Part shown: piece after piece, positions 8,314 to 16,888 of the stretch
Numbering within the stretch: the stretch's first letter is position 1
How the letters are laid out: every line of letters starts with the position of its first letter
Origin: CAWGHZ01 sp963822575
GTDB lineage: Bacteria > Pseudomonadota > Alphaproteobacteria > MPNO01 > DASWLB01
NCBI GenBank assembly: GCA_963822575.1
Contig: CAWGHZ010000002.1
Span: forward strand, 124,001-188,000
Direction: 5' to 3'
Length of the DNA stretch: 64,000 nucleotides
Translations under genes and position numbers: made by a program
The notes under the pieces: generated by a model
Told to the model about the DNA's origin: nothing
What the model saw: the letters and a program-made list of their open reading frames with translations, nothing else
The model's database searches: none

Positions 8314-8736
8314 ATGCCCGACACGCTTCCCGCCGTGAAGCTTTCCGCCGACGGCGCGCTCAAGATCGTCACCGCCTGCCGCGACAAGGCGGCCGCGATG
8401 GGCGTGCCGCAATGCATCGTGGTGGTCGATGCCGGCGGGAATCTGCTTTCCATGCTGCGCATGGACGGCGCCAATGTGCAGTCGATCGATTCCGCCTGGC
8501 GCAAGGCCCTGACTGCCGTCGGCAACGGCCAGCCGACCGGCGGGCTCGAGGCCGGGATGGACCTCAAGCTCGCCATCGCGACCGAGGGGCGGCGGATCAA
8601 CTTGCCCGGCGGGCTGCCGGTGGTGGTCGACGGCCAGGTCGCGGGCGCGGTGGGCATCGGCTCGGGCACCGGCGCGCAGGACCTCGAGGTCGCGCGCGCC
8701 GGCGTCGCAACCATTGCCGGCGCGAAAGCGTTCTAG
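8314..8736 (+). CDS. GlcG/HbpS-type heme-degrading domain protein
   Basis: A 140-aa protein of the GlcG/HbpS (DUF336) family, recognised by AAMGVPQCIVVVDAGGNLL, RMDGA and a C-terminal GAVGIGSGTGAQDLEVARAG. Family members occur in glycolate, diol and aromatic catabolic operons, and some bind heme or cobalamin; no catalytic residue can be pointed to here. It lies 14 bases upstream of the dioxygenase alpha gene and most likely belongs to the same operon. Confidence 0.85.
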   Translation: MPDTLPAVKLSADGALKIVTACRDKAAAMGVPQCIVVVDAGGNLLSMLRMDGANVQSIDSAWRKALTAVGNGQPTGGLEAGMDLKLAIATEGRRINLPGGLPVVVDGQVAGAVGIGSGTGAQDLEVARAGVATIAGAKAF

Positions 8737-8750
8737 CAAAGGAGGCCGAG

Positions 8751-10037
8751 ATGGACTCGGCGCCGAACGGCACGCCCTATATCGTCGACGATCCGGAGGG
8801 CCAGAGCTTCCGGCTGAACCGGCGCGTCCTGACCGATCCCGACATCGCGCGCACCGAGCGCGAGAAGGTGTTCGCCCGCTCGTGGATCTATGTCGGCCAC
8901 GATTCCGAGCTGCCCGACCCCAACGACTTCAAGACCCGCATCGTCGCCGGGCGCCCCGTGGTATTCGCACGCGGCCAGGACGGGGTGGTGCGGTGCCTCC
9001 TCAACACCTGCCGCCATCGCGGCACACTCGTTTGCCGCGAGCGCGCGGGCAACGCGCGGCGCTTCTTCTGCTTCTATCACGGCTGGACGTACAATTCGTC
9101 AGGCGCGCTGGTCGCCGTGCCGGGCGAGGACTCGTACGGCGCCTCGTTCGACAAGTCGGAGCTCGGGCTGATGGAAGTGCCGCGCTTCGAGTGCTATCGC
9201 GACTTCTGGTTTGCGAATTTCGATCCGAATGCCGAGCCTCTGGAGTCCCACCTTGCGGGCGCGAAGGAATATATCGACCTCGTCGTCGACCAGTCGCCGT
9301 CCGGCAAGATGCAGGTGATCGCCGGCGTGCAGGAATACGAGATCGCGGGCAACTGGAAGCTTCTGGTCGAGAACTCGTTCGACGACTACCACCTGCTCAC
9401 GACCCACATCACCTGGCTGGGCTACCTCAAGGACGCCGGCGTCGAGATGAAGCGGCCGGACGAGGCGGGCGTGCTGCTGCCAGCCAAAGGGCTCGGCAAG
9501 GTTCTCGGCAACGGTCACGCCTGCGTCGACAACGTCAACTTCCGCGGCCGGCCGGTGGCACGCTGGATTCCCATCTACGGTGAGGACGCCAAGCCCGAGA
9601 TGGAGCGGATCCGCGCTGAGCTGGTCGAACGGCTCGGGCCGCAGCGCGCGGCACGCGTGTGCGACACCAACCGCAACCTCGTCGTGTTCCCGAACCTGGT
9701 CGTCAACGACGGCTCGTCGGTCACCATCCGCACCTTCCAGCCGATGGGGCCGGACCGGATGAAGGTGACGGCCTGGGCGCTCGGCCCGGTCGAGGAGTCG
9801 GCCGAGGCGCGGGCACGCCGGCTCGATTCGTTCCTCACCTTCTACGGGCCGGGCGGGTTCGCCACGCCCGACGATGTCGAGGCGCTGGAGATGGTGCAGC
9901 AGGGCCTTGCCGCGAGCGAGGTCGAGTGGTCCGTCGTCTCGCGCGGGATGAACAAGTCGGGTGAGCAGCTCAACACCGACGAGCTGCATCTGCGCGCCTT
10001 CTGGCGGCGCTGGAACGCGCTGATGACTGCCCCATGA
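8751..10037 (+). CDS. Aromatic ring-hydroxylating dioxygenase, alpha subunit
   Basis: Large subunit (428 aa) of a Rieske non-heme iron oxygenase that would dihydroxylate an aromatic ring using O2 and electrons from a reductase. The Rieske motif is complete: Cys87-x-His89 and Cys107-x2-His110. The mononuclear iron ligands His214 and His219 and the bridging Asp appear in NSFDDYHLLTTH, and the third ligand region is ATPDDVEALE. The opening resembles the benzoate/anthranilate-type large subunits, but the substrate cannot be read from sequence. The ATG follows a strong AAAGGAGG. No ferredoxin or reductase gene is present in the window, so electrons must come from elsewhere. Confidence 0.92.
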   Translation: MDSAPNGTPYIVDDPEGQSFRLNRRVLTDPDIARTEREKVFARSWIYVGHDSELPDPNDFKTRIVAGRPVVFARGQDGVVRCLLNTCRHRGTLVCRERAGNARRFFCFYHGWTYNSSGALVAVPGEDSYGASFDKSELGLMEVPRFECYRDFWFANFDPNAEPLESHLAGAKEYIDLVVDQSPSGKMQVIAGVQEYEIAGNWKLLVENSFDDYHLLTTHITWLGYLKDAGVEMKRPDEAGVLLPAKGLGKVLGNGHACVDNVNFRGRPVARWIPIYGEDAKPEMERIRAELVERLGPQRAARVCDTNRNLVVFPNLVVNDGSSVTIRTFQPMGPDRMKVTAWALGPVEESAEARARRLDSFLTFYGPGGFATPDDVEALEMVQQGLAASEVEWSVVSRGMNKSGEQLNTDELHLRAFWRRWNALMTAP

Positions 10038-10531
10038 ACGTCGCGAACCGGACGACGCGCGCCGAGGTCGAGGACTTGCTCTACCGCGAGGCGGAGCTGC
10101 TCGATAACTGGCGGCTCGACGAGTGGCTCGGACTGCTCGCGCCCGATGCGCGCTACGAGGTGCCGCCCAACGACCGCCCCGAGGGCGATTACCGCGACAC
10201 TTTGTTCCTGGTCGCCGACGACATGGCGCGCATCAAGGCGCGGGTGAAGCGGCTGCAATCGACTGAGGCGCACGCCGAGTATCCGCGCTCGCACACGCGG
10301 CGCATGATTCACAACGTGCAGGTGACTGACGCGGACGACGGGTCGGTGAACGTCTGCGCCAACTTCGTGGTCTATCGCTTCCGGCGCAACGCCAAGGACC
10401 GCGAGTACGTGGGCCACTACCGGTATCGCCTGGTGCGCGACGCCGTGGGCGCGCTCAAGATCGCCTACCGCCGCGCCATCCTGGATTCCGAGGAGCTGGG
10501 CGCCTTAGGTTCGATCAGCTTCGTCCTGTAG
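10034..10531 (+). CDS. Aromatic ring-hydroxylating dioxygenase, beta subunit
   Basis: Small subunit (165 aa) with the NTF2/SnoaL-like cone fold of ring-hydroxylating dioxygenase beta chains: EVEDLLYREAELLDNWRLDEWL at the start, ARYEVPPN, the central SHTRRMIHNVQV and the final YRRAILDSEELG. It stabilises the alpha trimer and has no catalytic metal. The ATG overlaps the alpha stop (ATGA), so the two are translationally coupled. It ends facing the frameshifted BKACE gene across a palindromic repeat. Confidence 0.92.
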   Translation: MNVANRTTRAEVEDLLYREAELLDNWRLDEWLGLLAPDARYEVPPNDRPEGDYRDTLFLVADDMARIKARVKRLQSTEAHAEYPRSHTRRMIHNVQVTDADDGSVNVCANFVVYRFRRNAKDREYVGHYRYRLVRDAVGALKIAYRRAILDSEELGALGSISFVL

Positions 10532-10553
10532 GAACGTTCGCACTGCGCAAGGC

Positions 10554-10661
10554 TGTCATCCCGGCCAAGCCGCGAAGCGGCGCGAGCCGGGACCCATCCA
10601 CAATGGTCGAGATTCGGCGGCATGTGCCCCGGATCGGCGCCGCGCGCCGTCCGGGGTGACA
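10554..10661. repeat. Intergenic palindromic repeat, family A copy 1
   Basis: A 108-base element bounded by TGTCATCCCGG and CCGGGGTGACA (10 of 11 complementary). It folds as two adjacent hairpins: one from TCCCGGC to GCCGGGA with an inner GCCGC-GAA-GCGGC stem, one from CCCCGG to CCGGGG with a GGCGC stem. Copies at 47927-48035 and 57315-57434 share the ends and the GGGACCCAT or GATGGGTCCC link. All three lie between convergent gene ends, suggesting a shared bidirectional terminator or mRNA-end role. Confidence 0.85.
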
Positions 10662-10671
10662 GAATTGGAAC

Positions 10672-11560
10672 TCACGCCGCCTTCTTGAGACCCAATATCT
10701 CGCGCGCCTGGTCGGGGGTGGCGGGCTCGTCGCCCAGCGACCGGACGATCTTCGCCGCCATCTCGACCAGCGCGGCGTTCGAGAGGGCAAGCTGGCCGCG
10801 CGCGATATAGAGATTGTCCTCGAGCCCGACGCGCACGTGCCCGCCGAGCAGCACGGCCTGGGCGACCATGGGCATCTCCATCGAAGAGATGCCGAACCCG
10901 GCCCAGGTGGCGCCCGCGGGGAGGAGCGATTTCATGAACATCATGCTCTCGGTGGTCGCCGGCGCGCCCCACGGGATGCCGAGGCAGAGCTGGAACAGTG
11001 GGTTCGCGCCGTCCAGCGTGCCGTCCTCGATCATCTTGCGGGCGAGGCGCACGTGGCCGGTGTCGAACACTTCGAGCTCGGGCTTCACACCCGCCTCGCG
11101 GATGCCGGCGGCCATGCCCGCCAGGATCTTGGGGACGTTGACGAAGGCCGAACTCGCCGAAATTCATCGTCGCGATGTCGAGCGAGCACACTTCGGGCTT
11201 GAGCCGCCTTATGTGCTCCACCCGGTTCTCGGCCGTCGCCATGGTCGAGCCCGGCCCGCCGGTCATCGGGTCGTTGTCGGCCGGGTTGAAGCGCGCCCCC
11301 GCGCCGGTGGTCAGGTTGATGACGACGTCGGTCGCGGAGTCGCGGATGCGCTCCACCACCTCGCGGTAGAGGTCGAACTTCATGCTCGCCTTGCCGGTCT
11401 CGGGATCGCGCACGTGGATGTGCACGATGGACGCGCCGGCCTTGGCGGCCTCAATCGAGGAGGCAGCGATCTGGGCGGGCGTGACCGGCACCGCCTTGGA
11501 CTTGCCAGCCGTGTCCGCGCCGCCGGTGACGGCGCAGGTCATGATGACGGGACGGGCCAT
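10672..11560 (-). pseudogene. Frameshifted beta-keto acid cleavage enzyme (BKACE, DUF849)
   Basis: Two overlapping reading frames together make one BKACE protein of about 295 aa, a Zn enzyme that condenses a beta-keto acid with acetyl-CoA to give acetoacetate and a CoA ester. The first frame (from ATG 11560) shows the Zn motif VHIHVRDPETG and INLTTGAG, then loses homology after NFGEF. The next frame resumes with FVNVPKILAGMAAGIREAG and FDTGHVRLA to the stop at 10672. Ignoring one base in the GGCC run at 11146-11149 restores a normal protein. The codon pattern after the lesion is still gene-like, so the break is recent or a sequencing error. It belongs to the minus-strand catabolic group. Confidence 0.8.
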
Positions 11561-11579
11561 GGTTTCCTCCCAGTGAGGG

Positions 11580-12407
11580 TTACGCCTTCTTCGCGGCCTC
11601 GCGGTTCTTTTCTGCGCCCGCTGCCGAGTGCGCCGGGGCCGCCCCCAGCGAGAAGCCGCAATCGGTGACCAGCACCTGGCCGGTCACGAGCCGCGCCCCC
11701 TCGATGAACCAGAGGATGTGCTCGGCGACCTCGGCGGGCTCGGTGGCGTGGCGCAAGGGCGCGGTCTTTTCCAAATTCGCCTTGTAGGCGTCGTAGCGCT
11801 CCTGCCCCATGCCGTTGACCAGCCAGCGCCCGGCGATGAAGGCGGGGCAGACGGCATTGACGCGGATCTCCGGCCCGAGCACGCGGGCGAGCGCCATGGT
11901 CAGGTTGTTGAGCCCGGCCTTGGAGGTCGAGTAGGCAATCGACGACCCGCCGGCGTTGATGCCCGCGACCGACGACACGTTCACCACCGCCGCGTCGCCC
12001 GAGGCCTTAAGATGCGGCAGCGCGGCACGCACCATCTGGAACGGGCCCATCAGGTTGATCTGCAACGTTCGCAGGAAGTCCTCGCTCGAAAGCCCGTCGA
12101 GGTCGGCATGGTGGACGAACCTGGTCCAGCCCGCCGAGTTCACCAGCGCGTCTATCCGGCCCCACGTGGCGACCGTCTCCGCTACCATGCGGCGGCAATC
12201 GGCGTCGGACGAGACGTCGGCGCGGCAGACCAGCACATTGGCGCCGGCCTTGCCACACTCCTCGGCGACCGCGTGCGCCTCCGCCTCGCTTTTCGAATAG
12301 TTGATCACGACGTTGTAGCCGCGCCCGGCGAGGAGCCGTGCCGTTGCCGCGCCCACGCCCGAGGCCGAACCGGTGATCAGCGCCACCTTGCGGTCCGATT
12401 TTGCCAT
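11580..12407 (-). CDS. Short-chain dehydrogenase/reductase (SDR)
   Basis: Classical SDR oxidoreductase of 275 aa. Visible are the cofactor loop TGSASGVGAATA, NSAGW in place of NNAG, the catalytic Ser in NVSSVAGI and the YSTSK catalytic pair. An Asn-Tyr-Ser sequence after the second strand (VVINYSKSE) rather than Asp suggests NADP preference. About 25 C-terminal residues beyond the usual end are Ala- and Lys-rich. It lies between the TauD-like gene and the BKACE gene on the same strand, with gaps of 26 and 19 bases, so a common catabolic transcript is likely. Substrate unknown. Confidence 0.9.
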   Translation of the reverse strand: MAKSDRKVALITGSASGVGAATARLLAGRGYNVVINYSKSEAEAHAVAEECGKAGANVLVCRADVSSDADCRRMVAETVATWGRIDALVNSAGWTRFVHHADLDGLSSEDFLRTLQINLMGPFQMVRAALPHLKASGDAAVVNVSSVAGINAGGSSIAYSTSKAGLNNLTMALARVLGPEIRVNAVCPAFIAGRWLVNGMGQERYDAYKANLEKTAPLRHATEPAEVAEHILWFIEGARLVTGQVLVTDCGFSLGAAPAHSAAGAEKNREAAKKA

Positions 12408-12433
12408 TCCGTCCTCCCTCTCGGTGCGCCGCG

Positions 12434-13294
12434 TCAGAACGGCCGGCCGCCCTTGATCGTCACGCGGTGCATGGTGCGCCGCTGCGGGTAGTAATCGTTC
12501 GCCGCGTAGTGCTGCGTCGGCGCGTTGTCCCAGAAGGCGATCGAGTGGGGCTGCCAGCGGAAGCGCACCTGGAATTCCGGGATCAGGGTCTGCTTGTAAA
12601 GGAACTCCAACAAGGCCTCGGACTCGTCTTCGCGCATGTCCTTGATGGCGAGCGTGAACTGGCGGTTGACGAACAGCGCCTTCTCACCCGTCACCGGATG
12701 GGTGCGCACGACCGGGTGCGTCGGGTTGGGCAGCTCCTCCTCCATCTCGGCAAGACGGGCGTGGCGCTCGCGGATCGGCAGCGCGTCGAACTTGTGGCGG
12801 AACGGCTTGAAGTCGTGGATCGCCTCGAGGCCCGACAGGAACCGCTGCATCGTGTCGCTGAGGTTGGCGTAGGCCGCCACCATGTCGCACCACAGCGTGT
12901 CGCCGCCGGCGGCGGGGATGTTCACGCAGCGCAGGATCGAGCCCATCGGTGGCTCGACGCGGAACGTCTCGTCCGAATGCCACACGTCGGTCGCGAAGAC
13001 CGGGTTGTCGGCATGGTTGTCCAGCACGATCACCTCGGGCAGGTGGTCGAGGTGCGGCACGAAGGGATGGACGGTGAGCTCGCCCCATAGCTTGCCCACC
13101 GCCACCTGCTGCTCGGGCGTGATGTCCTGGTCGCGGAAGAACAGCACCTTGTGGGCGGAGAGCGCGTCCTTGAGCGCGGCGAGGGTCGGCGCGTCGACCG
13201 GCTTGGAGAGGTCGACGCCGGTCACCTCCGCCCCGATGGTCGCGGACAGGCGACGGGTCTCGACGGTCGTGTCGTTGCGGAGCGCCGTGCTCAT
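12434..13294 (-). CDS. TauD/TfdA-family Fe(II)/2-oxoglutarate dioxygenase
   Basis: Non-heme iron oxygenase of 286 aa that would use 2-oxoglutarate and O2 to hydroxylate a sulfonate, phenoxyacid or similar substrate. The iron motif His-x-Asp is seen in TDVWHSDETF and the distal His and 2-oxoglutarate-binding Arg region near the C-terminus (FWDNAPTQHYAANDY and TMHRVTIKG). The N-terminal IGAEVTGVDLSKP is typical of TauD. The ATG at 13294 overlaps the stop of the luciferase-like gene (ATGA); longer frames upstream read antisense-like sequence. Confidence 0.92.
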   Translation of the reverse strand: MSTALRNDTTVETRRLSATIGAEVTGVDLSKPVDAPTLAALKDALSAHKVLFFRDQDITPEQQVAVGKLWGELTVHPFVPHLDHLPEVIVLDNHADNPVFATDVWHSDETFRVEPPMGSILRCVNIPAAGGDTLWCDMVAAYANLSDTMQRFLSGLEAIHDFKPFRHKFDALPIRERHARLAEMEEELPNPTHPVVRTHPVTGEKALFVNRQFTLAIKDMREDESEALLEFLYKQTLIPEFQVRFRWQPHSIAFWDNAPTQHYAANDYYPQRRTMHRVTIKGGRPF

Positions 13295-14343
13295 GGGACC
13301 TCCATCGTCGCTTCGGCGCCGAGCCCCGCGAGCGCCGGCATCACCTCGTCGGCGAACAAGGCGAGCGAGCGCATCTCCTGGGCGTGGGTCAGCGAGCCGA
13401 AGGCAAGCTGCAGGACGAGATAGTTGAAGCCGCATTCTTCCGCCTGGGCGAGCAGCGCGTGCCGGACCGTGTCGGGCGAGCCGGCGACCAGCGCCCCCTC
13501 GCGCCGTGCCGCGTCGATGTCCGCCGGGATCGCGATGGGCGGGAAGGTGCCGGACCGAACCCAGAGCCAGGCCAAATTGTCGAACCATTGGCGGAAGGCG
13601 GGCCAGGCGCGCCGCTCGGCCTCGGCATCTGTATCGGCGACGAAGACGCAGCGCATCGCGCCGATCAGCGGGTCGGTGACGGGCGAGGCGGCGCGGCGCA
13701 GGTCGGTGGCGTGGCGCGCCCACGCCTCGCGGTAAAGCCGCAGATGGCGCGCGACCTTGGCGGTCGGGCCGATGGCGACCGCGTTCATGCCCCAGCGTGC
13801 CGGCCGGTCGTGCATGTCGCCACGGAGGCCATACCACAGCGGCGGGTGCGGCTTCTGGCAGGGGCGCAGCGGCACCGGCACGTCGTCCAGGGTGAAGTAC
13901 GGGCCGCGATGGTCGATGGTGTCGTGCGTCAGCCCCTTGACCAGAACCTCCAGCGCGTCCTCGAACACGGCGTCGGCGTCGTCGAACGGCACGCCGAGTG
14001 CTTCGAACTCGTGAGGCGAGATGCCGCGTCCCACCCCGATGTCGAGGCGCCCCTTGGAGAGATGGTCCACCATGCACAGCTCTTCGATCAGACGCAGCGG
14101 GTTGTAGAGCGGCAGGAGGAACAGGAGGGCGCCGAGCCGAATACGGCTGGTCTCCCGCGCGGCGGCGGCGAGATAGACGGTCGGCGAGGGGGTGTAGGAG
14201 AGCGGCGTCGCGTGGTGCTCGGTCAGGTGGTAACCATAAAATCCACGCTTTTCCGCCGCGGCGAGGAACGCGAGCCGGTCGTCGAACGTCTTTTCAGGCG
14301 GCTCGTCGCGTCGGTCGATGTAGTCGAAAATGCCGAACTTCAT
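13291..14343 (-). CDS. LLM-class (luciferase-like) flavin-dependent oxidoreductase
   Basis: A 350-aa TIM-barrel monooxygenase of the bacterial luciferase family, depending on reduced FMN from a separate reductase. Markers are the opening MKFGIFDYIDRRD, the EHH motif in YHLTEHHATP, and RLDIGVGRGISPHEFEALG in the phosphate-binding region. Family members desulfonate, hydroxylate or cleave small organic molecules. First gene of the minus-strand catabolic set. A flavin reductase that could supply FMNH2 exists at 37740-38225, but that link is speculative. Confidence 0.9.
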   Translation of the reverse strand: MKFGIFDYIDRRDEPPEKTFDDRLAFLAAAEKRGFYGYHLTEHHATPLSYTPSPTVYLAAAARETSRIRLGALLFLLPLYNPLRLIEELCMVDHLSKGRLDIGVGRGISPHEFEALGVPFDDADAVFEDALEVLVKGLTHDTIDHRGPYFTLDDVPVPLRPCQKPHPPLWYGLRGDMHDRPARWGMNAVAIGPTAKVARHLRLYREAWARHATDLRRAASPVTDPLIGAMRCVFVADTDAEAERRAWPAFRQWFDNLAWLWVRSGTFPPIAIPADIDAARREGALVAGSPDTVRHALLAQAEECGFNYLVLQLAFGSLTHAQEMRSLALFADEVMPALAGLGAEATMEVP

Positions 14344-14404
14344 GGCGGCTCCGGCCGGTTTCCGGACGATCTTAGCCGGAAACGCCGGGCCGCGACAGGT
14401 GGCC

Positions 14405-14425
14405 GGCAAAGTTGTAACTTTTGCC
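14405..14425. promoter_or_regulatory. Inverted repeat between divergent LLM and malonyl-CoA decarboxylase genes
   Basis: GGCAAA and TTTGCC arms enclose GTTGTAACT, and the match extends to GTT/AACT with one bulged base. It lies 36 bases upstream of the decarboxylase start and 62 bases upstream of the divergent monooxygenase start, a position suited to an operator. No cognate regulator gene is adjacent. Confidence 0.35.
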
Positions 14426-14460
14426 GCCCAGAATTGGTGCGGTCGAGGGAGCTGAAGGAG

Positions 14461-15768
14461 ATGGGCCGCGTGTGGATGCGCAGCATCACCGATGCGATCG
14501 CCGATTTGGGGCGCCAGTATCTCGAGCGCCCGTCGAAGGTGTCGCGGGTCGAGACGGCGATCGAGCGCTGCCACGAGCTGATGAGCGTGCACGGCGAGGC
14601 GTCGGGCATGGCGCTGGCGCGTGAGGTGGTGGAGCTCTATCGGGCGATGGACGAGGACGAGGCGCTGGCGTTCCTCGATGCCGTCGCGGGCGTGTACGCG
14701 CCCGACCCCGACGCCGTGCTGCGCGCGGCCGAGGCCTATGTCGCGAGCCACGACCAGGCCGGCTTCCGGGCGCTCGCCAAGGCGGTGGAATCGCCGCGCC
14801 AGGAGCTGTTCCGCCGCATCAATACCGCGCCGGGCGGGACCGCCGCCATCGTGCATATGCGCGCCGCGCTGCTCGCCCGCAAAGACCTGTCCGACGAGCT
14901 ACGCGCGCTCGAGGCCGACCTCAAGCACCTGCTCACCTCGTGGTTCAATCGCGGCTTCCTGCAGTTCGAGCGCATCGAATGGCGCACGCCGGCCGCCATC
15001 CTGGAGAAGCTGATCGAGTACGAGGCGGTGCACGAGATCCAGGGCTGGGACGATCTGCGCCGCCGGCTCGATCAGGACCGGCGCTGCTTTGCCTTCTTCC
15101 ACCCGGCGCTGCCCGACGAGCCGCTGATCTTCGTCGAGGTGGCGCTGACCCGCGGCATGGCCGGCAAGATCGGCGAGCTTCTGGAGCCCTCGACCACCAG
15201 CGACGGCGCGCCCGACACCGCGGTGTTCTATTCCATCTCCAACTGCCAGGACGGGCTCACGGGCATCTCGTTCGGCGACCTCCTGATCAAGCAGGTGGTC
15301 GACGCGCTGTCCTCCGAGCTGCCCCGGCTCCGCACCTTCTGCACATTGTCGCCGATCCCGGGCTTCCGCGCCTGGCTCGACGGCACGCTCGCGCAGGCAC
15401 CGCCGGACTGGTTCCCCGCCGAGGACCGCGCGCTGCTCGCCGACGACGTCTGGGCCGCGAGCGAAACCGCGCGCCGCCGCCTGCAGAAGCCGCTGGCCCA
15501 GCTCTGCGCGCGCTATCTGGTGCAGGAAAAGCGCAACGGAAGGCCGCTCGACCCGGTGGCGCGCTTCCATCTAGGCAACGGCGCCTCGGTCGGGAGGATC
15601 GACTGGGCGGCCGATCTGTCGGAGAAGGGGCTGCACCAGGCACTCGGCATGATGGTCAACTACGTCTACGATTCCGACGACATCGTCGAGAACCACGAGG
15701 CCTTCGTGCGCGAGGGCAAGGTGGCGGTGTCGTCGCAGGTACGCTCGCTGCTGCGCAACGGGGGATAG
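14461..15768 (+). CDS. Malonyl-CoA decarboxylase
   Basis: Enzyme of 435 aa that converts malonyl-CoA to acetyl-CoA and CO2. The N-terminal helical domain (about 1-170) is followed by a GNAT-like catalytic domain with NCQDGLTGISFGDLLIK, the Ser-containing TLSPIPGF and the His-containing ARFHLGNGA, matching the Ser and His known to be catalytic in the human and rhizobial enzymes. The start ATG has GAGCTGAAGGAG just upstream. The following gene encodes a TRAP-type binding protein, so malonate use is a reasonable guess, although no malonyl-CoA synthetase is present. Confidence 0.93.
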   Translation: MGRVWMRSITDAIADLGRQYLERPSKVSRVETAIERCHELMSVHGEASGMALAREVVELYRAMDEDEALAFLDAVAGVYAPDPDAVLRAAEAYVASHDQAGFRALAKAVESPRQELFRRINTAPGGTAAIVHMRAALLARKDLSDELRALEADLKHLLTSWFNRGFLQFERIEWRTPAAILEKLIEYEAVHEIQGWDDLRRRLDQDRRCFAFFHPALPDEPLIFVEVALTRGMAGKIGELLEPSTTSDGAPDTAVFYSISNCQDGLTGISFGDLLIKQVVDALSSELPRLRTFCTLSPIPGFRAWLDGTLAQAPPDWFPAEDRALLADDVWAASETARRRLQKPLAQLCARYLVQEKRNGRPLDPVARFHLGNGASVGRIDWAADLSEKGLHQALGMMVNYVYDSDDIVENHEAFVREGKVAVSSQVRSLLRNGG

Positions 15769-15870
15769 TCGGCGGCGGGTCCGCGCGGGTTCGTTGACTT
15801 CCCGGAATCGGTGGCCGTACGCTTGACGAACGGCCGCGGAGACGGCTGGACCGAGCCCCCGGAGGAACCG

Positions 15871-16884
15871 ATGACACCGTTCGCACGCAGCGCAGCGCTC
15901 GCCGCCGTTCTCGCCGCCGGGCTGGCCGCGGCGGCATCGGCCGACGAAGTCCAGCTCAAGTTCGTCACCGCCGGATCGCCCTTCGCACCGATCAACAAGC
16001 AGTTCTACAGGCCCTGGACCGAGAAGCTGAACGCGGCGGCCAAGGGCGCGCTGCACGTCACGCAGTACGATGGGTCGAGCCTCGCCAACCAGTTCAACAT
16101 CTATCCGCGCGTGCTGAACGACGTGGTGCAGATCGGCTTCGTCCTTCACAACTATGTCTCGGGCAAGTTCCCGCTGTCGGAGGTGGCCTCGCTCCCCTTC
16201 ATGGCCGAGACCTCGGCCGAGCGCTCGGTCGCGCTGTGGCGTCTCTACAAGTCCGGCGCGCTCGCGCACGAGTACGACCAAGCGGTCCCGCTGATGCTGA
16301 TCGGGCTGCCGCAATCGCTCCTGCATCTGTCGCACGCGCCCAAGTCAATCGACGACCTCGCGGGCCTTAAGGTCGTTGCGCCGGTGAAGATCACGTCGCT
16401 CTCGACCGAGCATCTCGGCATGACGCCGCTCACGCTGGGCTCGACGCAGATCTACGAGGCGATGCAGCGCGGCGTCGCCGACGGCGCGGTGGTGAGCTGG
16501 AACGCCTACCAGGCCTTCAAGATGAACGAGGTCTCGCGCTACCATATCAACGCCCAGATGGGCACCGCGTCCGGCATGATCTTCATGGCGCGCAAAAAGT
16601 ACGATTCGCTGCCCGCGGCCGGGCGCAAGGCAATCGACTCGGTCTCGGGCGAGGCGGCGTCGAAGGCGTGGGGTGCCTGGTGGGACAACGACAACGAGAA
16701 GGGCCGGAAGGTCGCCCTCGCCGATCCCAGCCAGACCGTCGTGTTCCCCAAGGGGGATGAACTGGCGCGCTGGCGCGAGAAGGTCGAGGGCGCGCTCGAC
16801 GATTGGGTGAAGGACCGCAAGGGCGGGGCCGAGATCATCGCCAAGTACCGGAAGATCCTGGCGCAGGTGAAGTCGGGGTCGTAA
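15871..16884 (+). CDS. TRAP transporter substrate-binding protein (DctP family), orphan
   Basis: Periplasmic binding protein of 337 aa with a signal peptide (1-24, ending AAASA). The mature part follows the DctP fold: VQLKFVTAGSPFAPINKQF, a LAGLKVVAPVKITS region and YEAMQRGVADGAVVSWNAYQ, where the last motif is the conserved hinge and ligand segment. No DctQ or DctM gene is next to it, so it must use permeases encoded elsewhere. It lies about 100 bases after malonyl-CoA decarboxylase on the same strand, making a C3 dicarboxylate such as malonate a possible ligand. The ATG at 15871 is chosen for the signal peptide and the GGAGGAA site before it. Confidence 0.88.
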   Translation: MTPFARSAALAAVLAAGLAAAASADEVQLKFVTAGSPFAPINKQFYRPWTEKLNAAAKGALHVTQYDGSSLANQFNIYPRVLNDVVQIGFVLHNYVSGKFPLSEVASLPFMAETSAERSVALWRLYKSGALAHEYDQAVPLMLIGLPQSLLHLSHAPKSIDDLAGLKVVAPVKITSLSTEHLGMTPLTLGSTQIYEAMQRGVADGAVVSWNAYQAFKMNEVSRYHINAQMGTASGMIFMARKKYDSLPAAGRKAIDSVSGEAASKAWGAWWDNDNEKGRKVALADPSQTVVFPKGDELARWREKVEGALDDWVKDRKGGAEIIAKYRKILAQVKSGS

Positions 16885-16888
16885 GACC

